A stretch of 12,976 nt of DNA from JADFOB01 sp046753625 (GTDB lineage: Bacteria > Planctomycetota > Phycisphaerae > UBA1845): positions 1 through 12,976 of the forward strand of contig JBHHUB010000115.1 of the NCBI GenBank assembly GCA_046753625.1, in the 5' to 3' direction. The translations under genes and the position numbers were made by a program. The notes beneath the pieces were generated by a model. It was not told the origin of the DNA, ran no database searches, and saw only the letters and a program-made list of their open reading frames with translations. Below are positions 7,230-12,976 of this stretch, piece after piece (position 1 is the first letter of the stretch; each line of letters opens with the position of its first letter).

Positions 7230-7259
7230 TTGCGTCATTTGCGACTTTTGTGCTAGAAC
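7230..7259 (+). promoter_or_regulatory. Candidate promoter of the lysine-rich protein gene
   Basis: TTGCGT (7230-7235), an 18-base spacer and TGC-TAGAAC (7251-7259, extended -10 with four of six matches). Transcription would start near 7266, leaving a leader of about 140 bases that contains both hairpins described next. It is the best promoter-like site in the 293-base gap after the esterase. The rest of 7111-7229 shows nothing clear. Confidence 0.35.
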
Positions 7260-7293
7260 ATTGCCGATTGCCGAGAATCGGGTAATCTAAGAA

Positions 7294-7330
7294 CCACCGT
7301 CCGCGTGGCGCAGCAGGGGCGGTGGCTTTT
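7294..7330 (+). terminator. Terminator-like hairpin 1 in the leader
   Basis: CCACCGTCC (7294-7302) pairs with GGGCGGTGG (7317-7325) over 9 bp with one U-G, and CTTTT follows. It could end esterase transcription. It also lies downstream of the candidate promoter at 7230-7259, which would make it an attenuator for the next gene. Confidence 0.5.
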
Positions 7331-7379
7331 CCGTGCGAATCCGTAAGACCTCATCCGGGCTTACGCGGACGCGGTTTTT
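7331..7379 (+). promoter_or_regulatory. Terminator-like hairpin 2 and attenuator-like switch region
   Basis: An interrupted stem ends in five T residues (7375-7379). It pairs GTAAG/CTTAC (7343-7347 with 7360-7364), TCC/GGA (7340-7342 with 7367-7369), GCG/CGC (7335-7337 with 7370-7372) and CC/GG (7331-7332 with 7373-7374). ACGCGGACG (7363-7371), on the right side of this stem, is also perfectly complementary to CGTCCGCGT (7298-7306) in hairpin 1, and that pairing would disrupt both hairpins. The T-tract ends 24 bases before the lysine-rich gene. No known riboswitch class was recognised. Confidence 0.4.
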
Positions 7380-7403
7380 CGTTGACGCGAGGATGGTTTC
7401 GGC

Positions 7404-8105
7404 GTGGCAATGCCCAGCAGCAAATCAGAAAACGCAACCAAACCCACAACCCCCAAAGCCCCAGAGGCGAAGCCCGTCGGTACGGACGGGGCCGCCCGCG
7501 ACGTGGCCAAACCTGCCGGCAGCACCGGCAAAAAGCCGCTGGGCGTCAAAGAGGTCATCCCCTTTGAATGGAAGCTCGTCGGCTCGTCGGGCGGCTTGGT
7601 GCTGACGCTCTTCAAGGCGATCGAGCGTGTGGACGTCGAAGCGCAGATGGAACGAGTCGATCGCGAGGGGTTTTACAAAGATCTCCGCGTCCTTCCCGCC
7701 AACGAACCGCTCAAGCAGGTCAAGGCGATCAAAGCCGCCAAGGAAAAAGCGGCCAAGGCGTTGGGATCGCTGCCTGCGACAAAAAAGGCAGCCAAGGCGG
7801 TTGACTCCAAAGCTCGAAAACAGCCTGAATCCGTGATGATTCGTCTGCCCAAGGCCAAACCCAAACCCGAAGACAAGAAAAGAACAACCAAGAGAACGAC
7901 CAAGAAAAGGACGGCGACCAAGAAGAAGGCGACCAAAAAGGTGGCCAAGAAAGCCGCCAAGAAGGCTGTGAAATCTACGGCCAAGAAAAAGCCGAAAGCC
8001 AAGACCGCCAAAAAGACCACCAAGAAGGCAACCGGCAAGGCGAAGAAGAAAACGACCAAGGCAAAAGCAGCCAAGAAAACCACCAAGAAGAAATCCAAAA
8101 AGTAG
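7404..8105 (+). CDS. Histone H1-like protein: small N-terminal domain plus lysine-rich tail
   Basis: The product has 233 residues. Residues 1-45 are low-complexity (Pro/Ala/Lys/Thr). Residues 46-110 form a compact mixed segment (GVKEVIPFEWKLVGSSGGLVL, then FKAIERVDVEAQMERVDREGFYKDLRVLPANEPL). The rest is increasingly basic, and the last 84 residues (150-233) hold 40 lysines in AKK/TKK-type repeats. Such tails occur in H1-like and HctB-like bacterial chromatin proteins and bind nucleic acid non-specifically. DNA or RNA binding is therefore likely but inferred. The N-terminal domain is not one I recognise and may mediate self-association. GTG at 7404 and ATG at 7410 are both possible starts. 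GAGG at 7389-7392 is nearer to the GTG but loosely spaced. The gene is monocistronic as far as visible. Confidence 0.78.
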   Translation: MAMPSSKSENATKPTTPKAPEAKPVGTDGAARDVAKPAGSTGKKPLGVKEVIPFEWKLVGSSGGLVLTLFKAIERVDVEAQMERVDREGFYKDLRVLPANEPLKQVKAIKAAKEKAAKALGSLPATKKAAKAVDSKARKQPESVMIRLPKAKPKPEDKKRTTKRTTKKRTATKKKATKKVAKKAAKKAVKSTAKKKPKAKTAKKTTKKATGKAKKKTTKAKAAKKTTKKKSKK

Positions 8106-8241
8106 TGGCGGTCGGCGGCATGCCTTGGGAACCCGCCCGGTGCGGCCCCATTACCGCCCCTCCTGCGGTATAAGCGGTCGGCTCGGTATAGCGCAGCGGT
8201 GTCGGATAACATGGCGACCAGCTTTGAAATGAGACGACACC

Positions 8242-10035
8242 ATGTCCGTGCGGCGTAACGCACCCGCCGCTTATGCCCGACCGTCGGCTTGCCGGGCTGC
8301 TACAGGGGCAACGACCCTTCTGGGTGTCGCCGCCCTCCTCGTCGCCGGTCTCGTGATCTGGCGTGCCGCAAGCACGAAGCCATCCCCACACCCCGAATCA
8401 CCGATCCAGCCGCGGCCCCAGGGGCCGGATGGCACCCTCCGCACCCAAGACGTGGGCGCGGTCGCCTTCACGGAGGTCGGCCGCGAATCCGGCATCGTCT
8501 TTGTCCACGAGTCCGGCGCACAGGGAATGTTCTATATCCCTGAGGAAATGGGCTCGGGCGGCGCCTGGATCGACTACGATGACGACGGCGATCTTGACCT
8601 CTACCTGGTTCAAGGCGGATTCATCGGCACCGCCAACGAGGCCTACCGAAATCGCCTCTTTCGCAATGACGGAGCAGGGCGGTTTGAGGATGTCAGCGCC
8701 GAAAGCGGCGCCGATATGCCGGGGTACGGTATGGGCGCATACGCGGCCGACTACGACAACGACGGCGACATCGACCTCTACATCACCCGGCTCGGCCCCA
8801 ATGTGCTGTTGCGTAACAACGGCGACGGCTCCTTTTCCGACGCATCCGAATCGGCGCACGTTGCGGAGCCGGGCTTCGGCACGGGGGCTGTCTTTTTTGA
8901 TTTCGATCGCGACGGTTTCCTCGATCTTTACGTTGCCAACTACTTGAACTGGTCGACCGCCATCGAACGCCCCTACTACGCGCCTTCCGGCGTACGAGAT
9001 TACGGCAGCCCGATCAATTACCACGCCCCGGCCGCGCACCATCTTTACCACAACCGTGGCGATGGAACGTTTGACGATGTCTCCGCGCAGGCCGGTATCG
9101 GCCGAGCCGTCGGATACGGCCTCGGCGTGATTGCGGTTGACTTCAACGACGATGGCTGGCCGGATCTCTACGTGGCCAACGATCAGGTCCCCGCGTTTCT
9201 CTGGGTCAACCAAAAGAATGGAACCTTCGTCGACGAGGCCGCTTTTGCGGGATGCGCGTTCAACCGTGACGGCATCGCCATCGCGGGCATGGGCGTCGCC
9301 TCCGAAGACCTGGACCGCGACGGTGATTTCGATCTGATCGTAACCAACATCCACGATCAGACCCATCTCGCCTTACGCAACGGCGGCGGCTTCTTCGACG
9401 ACGTCAGTCTCCAGTGGGGGTTGGGCGGTTGGGGGGTGCCCTACACCGGGTTCGGCATCAGCCTGTTCGACCAGGATCAAGACGGTACGCTGGAGCTCTT
9501 CGTGGCCAACGGCGCGGTCAACATCCTGCTGGAGCCGCAACGACCCGGCCACCCTTACGCCGAACCCAACCAGTTCGCCCGTCGCGATGCGACCGGCAAG
9601 TTCTGCGATATGAGCCCTTCCTCCGGGTTGCCGTTCGGTGAAATCGAAATGAGCCGGTCCGTGATCGCCGGCGACTACGACAACGATGGAGACGTCGACC
9701 TTCTGATCACCAACAACCGCGGACCGGCCAAGCTGCTGCGCAACGAACAGCATACCGGCCACCATTGGGTGTCGTTCGACGTGGTGCCCAACAGCGGCAA
9801 CCGCAACGCCCTGAACGCGCGCATCGAAATCGTCGCCGGAGGCAAGACCTGGGTCCGGCAGGTGCGACCCCACGTCGGCTATCTTTCCAGCAGCGACCCC
9901 CGCGTCCACTTCGGGCTCGGCTCCACCGAAACCATCGATCGCGTCACCGTGACTTTCGTGGGCGGCATAACAGAGACGTGGACAGATCTCGCAGTGAATC
10001 GACTATGGCAACTCCGGCAAGCGCCATCTAAATGA
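8242..10035 (+). CDS. Membrane-anchored CRTAC1-family FG-GAP/VCBS repeat protein with ASPIC/UnbV domain
   Basis: The 597-residue product has an N-terminal membrane anchor (residues 22-40, after an Arg-containing n-region) and a Pro-rich linker. Seven calcium-loop repeats follow, of DxDxDGxxD type or a near variant, starting at residues 111 (DYDDDGDLD), 170, 220, 300, 356, 410 and 478. This pattern is typical of FG-GAP/VCBS beta-propellers. The C-terminus (about 518-590) has the ASPIC/UnbV signature (NALNARIEIVAGGK, RPHVGYLSSSDPRVHFGLG). The family is common in Planctomycetota, Acidobacteriota and Bacteroidota and is thought to act in extracytoplasmic protein or ligand binding. No enzymatic residues are visible. 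Only 40 bases separate it from the TPR gene, suggesting one transcript. The ATG at 8242 has a weak upstream GAGA and no strong ribosome-binding site. Confidence 0.88.
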   Translation: MSVRRNAPAAYARPSACRAATGATTLLGVAALLVAGLVIWRAASTKPSPHPESPIQPRPQGPDGTLRTQDVGAVAFTEVGRESGIVFVHESGAQGMFYIPEEMGSGGAWIDYDDDGDLDLYLVQGGFIGTANEAYRNRLFRNDGAGRFEDVSAESGADMPGYGMGAYAADYDNDGDIDLYITRLGPNVLLRNNGDGSFSDASESAHVAEPGFGTGAVFFDFDRDGFLDLYVANYLNWSTAIERPYYAPSGVRDYGSPINYHAPAAHHLYHNRGDGTFDDVSAQAGIGRAVGYGLGVIAVDFNDDGWPDLYVANDQVPAFLWVNQKNGTFVDEAAFAGCAFNRDGIAIAGMGVASEDLDRDGDFDLIVTNIHDQTHLALRNGGGFFDDVSLQWGLGGWGVPYTGFGISLFDQDQDGTLELFVANGAVNILLEPQRPGHPYAEPNQFARRDATGKFCDMSPSSGLPFGEIEMSRSVIAGDYDNDGDVDLLITNNRGPAKLLRNEQHTGHHWVSFDVVPNSGNRNALNARIEIVAGGKTWVRQVRPHVGYLSSSDPRVHFGLGSTETIDRVTVTFVGGITETWTDLAVNRLWQLRQAPSK

Positions 10036-10075
10036 GCGCAGCGATCAACGCCGATCGCAATGCAGGATATGGATC

Positions 10076-11599
10076 ATGGCCACCAAGAAAAAACGCAAAC
10101 GACGAGGCCACCGGGCAAGCGACGCGCGCCCACCGCGCCGGGCCGAATCCACACCGGCGGGAGGCCCCTGGCTGGTCAACGCCCTGTTCGCCATAATTAT
10201 CATGGCGGGGCTCGCTTACTTGGCTTGGCCGTCCGGAACGGGGTCACCTGACGCCGACCCGACACCGGCCCGCGCGCCCCGCTCCGCAGACCCGCGCCGT
10301 ACGCCGCCCGAGCCCACGATCACCACCGACGAAACCGGTGCGCGGGTCGCCCGATTTGATCCCGCTGTACTGGCCGCCTGGTGCCGCACGCTCGGCCTGC
10401 CCGAGCTGCCGGACCTGGGGCGAATTGAAGGGCGCATCGCCGACACGCTGTACGAGGCGCTGCGCAAGGTTGCACAGACCCGGTCCGCCGACAACCTCGG
10501 TAGGCTCGGGCAAATCTACGAAAGCCTCGATTGCCACGACGTCGCCGATGCGTACTTCAAGCTGGCCGAGCAGGCGGATCCCAAAGCGTTCCGTTGGCCC
10601 TACTACCGCGGTTGCATCCATCAGTTGCTGGGGCGCAACGAGCGGGCGATCGCCACGTTCACGGCCGCTGAGGCGCTTCAGCCGAACTATCCCGTTCTGC
10701 ACGCCCGTCTGGGGCATCTTTACCTGGAAGCCGGGGATCTGCCGCGCGCGCAGGCTCGTTTCAGCAAATACGCACAGCTCAAACCCGAGGATTCACTCGG
10801 CTATGTCGGGCTTGGACGCGTGGCGCTTGAGAAAGGCAAGAATAACGAAACGCTTCGCTACTTGCGTCAAGCGGTTCAGCGCGGCCCCGGTGATTTCCAA
10901 TCCCATTTCTATCTTGCCACCGTGCTGGCCCGCATCGGAGCGCGTACCGAAGCCCGGACGCACTTCGAGATCGCCACCCGACTGCCGCAGGGTAAATGGT
11001 TTTTCATGCGCGATCCGCTCGACCAGGCGTTGCACCAGGCGGCCGGTTCGACGCAAGGGCTCGTAACCTACTTCGAGCAACTGCTCCAATCCAACGATTA
11101 CGCCGGACTCGCCAAGATTGCCGAAGAGATCTTGGCCTACCGACCGACGGACACGATGATGATGGCGAATCTGGCTTCGATCTACCGCAAGCAAAAACGG
11201 TACGACGAGGCCCACGCCATGCTGGACCGGGCCGCTGAGCTCCAACCCGATCTCATGAAGATCGCCATTGTGCGGGCGGCCATTTACCTGGCGGAGTCCC
11301 TGTTCGCCGACGCGATCGCCTCAGCCAATCAGGCCCTCGCAGTCGACAAGACCGACATGGAGTCGCTCAACATCCGCGGCCGCGCGCTCCTGCTTTCGGG
11401 TCGGGCCCGAGAAGCGGAAGCGGACCTGCAGCGCGTGGTCGACGCAGATCCGAACGACGTGGGCAAGGTTTACGTCTTAGGCGAAGTACATCGGGCGCTG
11501 GGCCAAACCGAAGAAGCCAAGGCGGCCTACCATCGCGCGCTGGACCTCAACCCCACGTTTACCCCCGCGCAAAACCGCCTCGACGAATTGGAGCAGTAG
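10076..11599 (+). CDS. Membrane-anchored TPR protein
   Basis: The 507-residue product starts with a strongly basic cytoplasmic stretch (MATKKKRKRRGHR) and one membrane helix at 32-51, followed by a Pro/Ala/Arg-rich linker to about residue 80. That fits a type II anchor with an external domain. The remainder is tandem tetratricopeptide-type helix pairs, clearest in RNERAIATFTAAEALQPNYP, AGDLPRAQARFSKYAQLKPED, KRYDEAHAMLDRAAELQPD, LFADAIASANQALAVDKTD, GRAREAEADLQRVVDADPND and GQTEEAKAAYHRALDLNPTF. TPR arrays are protein-binding scaffolds. A central stretch (about 290-345) diverges from the repeats. AGGA at 10064-10067 is well spaced for the ATG at 10076. Its position right after the FG-GAP protein, on the same side of the membrane, suggests the two proteins interact; this is inference. 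Confidence 0.88.
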   Translation: MATKKKRKRRGHRASDARPPRRAESTPAGGPWLVNALFAIIIMAGLAYLAWPSGTGSPDADPTPARAPRSADPRRTPPEPTITTDETGARVARFDPAVLAAWCRTLGLPELPDLGRIEGRIADTLYEALRKVAQTRSADNLGRLGQIYESLDCHDVADAYFKLAEQADPKAFRWPYYRGCIHQLLGRNERAIATFTAAEALQPNYPVLHARLGHLYLEAGDLPRAQARFSKYAQLKPEDSLGYVGLGRVALEKGKNNETLRYLRQAVQRGPGDFQSHFYLATVLARIGARTEARTHFEIATRLPQGKWFFMRDPLDQALHQAAGSTQGLVTYFEQLLQSNDYAGLAKIAEEILAYRPTDTMMMANLASIYRKQKRYDEAHAMLDRAAELQPDLMKIAIVRAAIYLAESLFADAIASANQALAVDKTDMESLNIRGRALLLSGRAREAEADLQRVVDADPNDVGKVYVLGEVHRALGQTEEAKAAYHRALDLNPTFTPAQNRLDELEQ

Positions 11600-11653
11600 C
11601 CGGTAGACGACACCCACCCGCCTCCGTGGCCCAATCGGCGGTTCGTTTCAGAG

Positions 11654-11715
11654 CACCTGGCGCAAGCTAGGTGACATCCGCCGCGGAAGGTCCGCAGGCT
11701 TGCACCAGCGGACCT
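11654..11715. terminator. Two hairpins between convergent genes, candidate terminators
   Basis: A 5-bp hairpin CACCT/AGGTG (11654-11658 with 11669-11673) is followed by a perfect 8-bp inverted repeat AGGTCCGC/GCGGACCT (11688-11695 with 11708-11715, 12-base loop). They lie between the ends of the TPR gene and the minus-strand SenB-like gene, where bidirectional termination is expected. Neither has a T-tract, so Rho-independent action is uncertain. Confidence 0.35.
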
Positions 11716-11781
11716 GAGTGGCGTGTGTATCCCGCAGAAAGTGCCGCGGGGGTTCAGTAAACGCCCAAGGTGCGGGACGGC

Positions 11782-12735
11782 CTATCTGTCAAGTTCCGCC
11801 AGCAAATCCCGCCATGCCTCGCGCTCCTTGGCCGGCCGAACCAGCGGTGCCAAGCGCCGGCACCATCGCTGAAGCGACGTTAAGAACCGCCGATCGGTCT
11901 CCACCCGGTCGAGCAGGTGGGACAACGACGCAGTATCCCCAACGGGAAAGTAACCGGGATAACGCGCGCCGAGCATCCCCACCGACCCCGAAATCCGCGA
12001 GGCGATCACCGGCGTACCCACCGCGATGGCCTCGCCAAGAACGTTGGCGCCGCCCTCCATCTTCGAAGTCAATGCCATCACCCGCGACCGACCAAGTATG
12101 CGCAGGGTCCGCCACCGCGGCAACGGACCGAGATAAGTGTATCGAGGCTCGATTCGCGATTGCGTCCGCGCACGCCGCTCCATGGCCGGGCTCAACGCTT
12201 GACCGATCTGCGTCACGTGAACCTGCGACGCGCTCTTGAGCCGCTTGGCGGCCAGCAACGTGCGAAAAGGGTCTTTGACCGTACGCAAATGGCCGATCAC
12301 ACACACCTCAAAGACGCGGGTCTTCGGCGGCGGAACACGACGCGGCGGCTGCACGGATTGGTAGATCACGCGACATTTCGAGCGAATTGGAGCCGGAAGA
12401 ATACGTAAGGCTTGCGGCTGCAGGGCGATCACGCGCCAAGCCTGGTGCAACGCGCGATCCACCGCCACCGACGAACCGAGATCACCGTACAGGTCGGTCC
12501 CCGTCAACGTGACGATCACCGGTCGATCAGGCCACATGGCGTGAAAGCGGCGAATGGCCGGGTAGCTCTTGCGGGCGTGCAGGGCGACCAACACATCCCA
12601 GCATCGGCGCGGCGTGTCATCGGCGACCCAAACGCGGTGGCCCAGATCACGAAGAATGCGGGACCACCTCAGCGCGGTAATGCGGTTGCCTTTGGTCGAT
12701 CCGCTCGGCGCGGGTGTGGCGATACCGATCTTCAT
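11782..12735 (-). CDS. senB: SenB-like selenosugar synthase (GT-B glycosyltransferase, selenoneine pathway)
   Basis: The 317-residue product matches what I recall of SenB (the TIGR04348 family): an N-terminal IATPAPSGSTKGNRITALRW, then LVALHARKS (49-57), LTGTDLYGDL (77-86), RVIYQS (122-127) and VIGHLRTVKDPF. The GT-B donor-site motif is EGGANVLGE (227-235), followed by AVGTPVIAS. In characterised selenoneine producers SenB joins selenophosphate to a UDP-sugar to make a selenosugar. SenA then transfers the selenium to a histidine derivative, and SenC, a SelD-like enzyme, supplies selenophosphate. Neither SenA nor SenC is seen here: downstream is the convergent TPR gene, and the partial upstream gene does not resemble either. 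The ATG at 12735 starts the conserved N-terminus exactly, with no clear ribosome-binding site. A related sugar transferase with another acceptor is the alternative. Confidence 0.8.
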   Translation of the reverse strand: MKIGIATPAPSGSTKGNRITALRWSRILRDLGHRVWVADDTPRRCWDVLVALHARKSYPAIRRFHAMWPDRPVIVTLTGTDLYGDLGSSVAVDRALHQAWRVIALQPQALRILPAPIRSKCRVIYQSVQPPRRVPPPKTRVFEVCVIGHLRTVKDPFRTLLAAKRLKSASQVHVTQIGQALSPAMERRARTQSRIEPRYTYLGPLPRWRTLRILGRSRVMALTSKMEGGANVLGEAIAVGTPVIASRISGSVGMLGARYPGYFPVGDTASLSHLLDRVETDRRFLTSLQRWCRRLAPLVRPAKEREAWRDLLAELDR

Positions 12736-12831
12736 GTCCGTAGTGTAGTGTTTCAGGATGGACGAGGCATGCCCCGATCCGAATCGCGCCCGCCGGGATG
12801 CGACGGGACGTGTGCAACCGCAGCCACAGCC

Positions 12832-12976
12832 TCAGTCGTTTTTCAATTTCGTGCCTGTGGCCAATCCGGTAAAGCGTTTCGAGCCGAGCCCGACGTTGGG
12901 CAGCCCCTCGGGCCAGATGCTGAAACTTACGCCGAAGTCGTCTTCGGCATCGTCGAGCTGAAACGACAGGGCCGTG
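12832..12976 (-). CDS. 3' end of an unidentified gene (partial)
   Basis: A minus-strand frame is open from the window edge to TGA at 12832-12834 and encodes 47 residues that read like a folded protein C-terminus (FQLDDAEDDFGVSFSIWPEG, then LGSKRFTGLATGTKLKND). It ends 96 bases upstream of the SenB-like gene on the same strand, so co-transcription is possible. It shows no similarity that I recognise to SelD/SenC or to EgtB/SenA C-termini. Function unknown. Confidence 0.5.
   Translation of the reverse strand, partial: TALSFQLDDAEDDFGVSFSIWPEGLPNVGLGSKRFTGLATGTKLKND

Noticed and set aside
7860..8104. Repetitive DNA that might be taken for a repeat array or CRISPR
   Set aside because: The repetition comes from Lys/Thr/Ala codons in one open frame. 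There are no constant repeats with unique spacers.
8166..8190. CGGTATA direct repeat with an 18-base period upstream of the FG-GAP gene, a possible operator
   Set aside because: The repeated part is only 7 bases, common in this GC-rich context, and has no clear relation to a promoter.
7673..8263. Minus-strand frame that looks like a multi-pass membrane protein
   Set aside because: It is the antisense of the lysine-rich tail: AAG/AAA codons read backwards give Leu/Phe/Val runs. The plus strand has the better start and composition.
8398..9366. Long minus-strand frame opposite the FG-GAP repeats
   Set aside because: Its VVVVV-like runs are the antisense of the GAC-rich calcium-loop repeats, not a real protein.
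12758..12961. Plus-strand frame at the right edge
   Set aside because: It is low-complexity (PQPQPQ and Ser runs) and opposite a minus-strand frame that reads like a real C-terminus.

Overview
The window is GC-rich bacterial DNA that reads most like an uncultured member of the Planctomycetota (Phycisphaerae-like). This is an inference from protein style, with no rRNA marker present. The signs are a secreted enzyme carrying a Cys-rich linker and a dockerin-like Ca-binding tail, an esterase ending in an IPT-type C-terminal sorting segment, a CRTAC1/ASPIC-UnbV FG-GAP protein beside a membrane-anchored TPR protein, a Lys/Ala/Thr-rich H1-like protein, and mostly single-gene transcription units.

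Layout: 1-2441 (+) is the 3' part of a multicopper oxidase gene that enters from outside the window. 2613-3785 (+) encodes a SprT-like zinc metalloprotein with a long unassigned N-terminal region and a possibly leaderless start. 3786-4247 is a gene-poor, partly AT-richer stretch with a strong hairpin and two apparent coding remnants. 4248-5870 (+) is a GT2 glycosyltransferase fused to a class I SAM methyltransferase, and its stop codon lies inside an antisense tRNA-Arg(UCG) gene (5808-5881, -). 6127-7110 (+) is a secreted PHB-depolymerase/feruloyl-esterase-type hydrolase with a sorting tail. 7230-7403 is a leader with two terminator-like hairpins and a 9-bp alternative pairing, ahead of the H1-like gene (7404-8105, +). 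8242-10035 and 10076-11599 (+) encode a membrane-anchored FG-GAP/ASPIC-UnbV protein and a membrane-anchored TPR protein, probably co-transcribed. 11782-12735 (-) encodes a glycosyltransferase that closely resembles SenB, the selenosugar synthase of selenoneine biosynthesis. At the right edge is the 3' end of an unidentified minus-strand gene.

How the genes relate: this is not one operon. Several products are exported or membrane-anchored (oxidase, esterase, FG-GAP protein, TPR protein), and the GT2-methyltransferase suggests cell-envelope glycan or lipid work. The observations most worth checking are the SenB-like gene without visible SenA/SenC partners, and the attenuator-like leader of the lysine-rich gene. 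I saw no CRISPR array, insertion sequence, rRNA or phage module.
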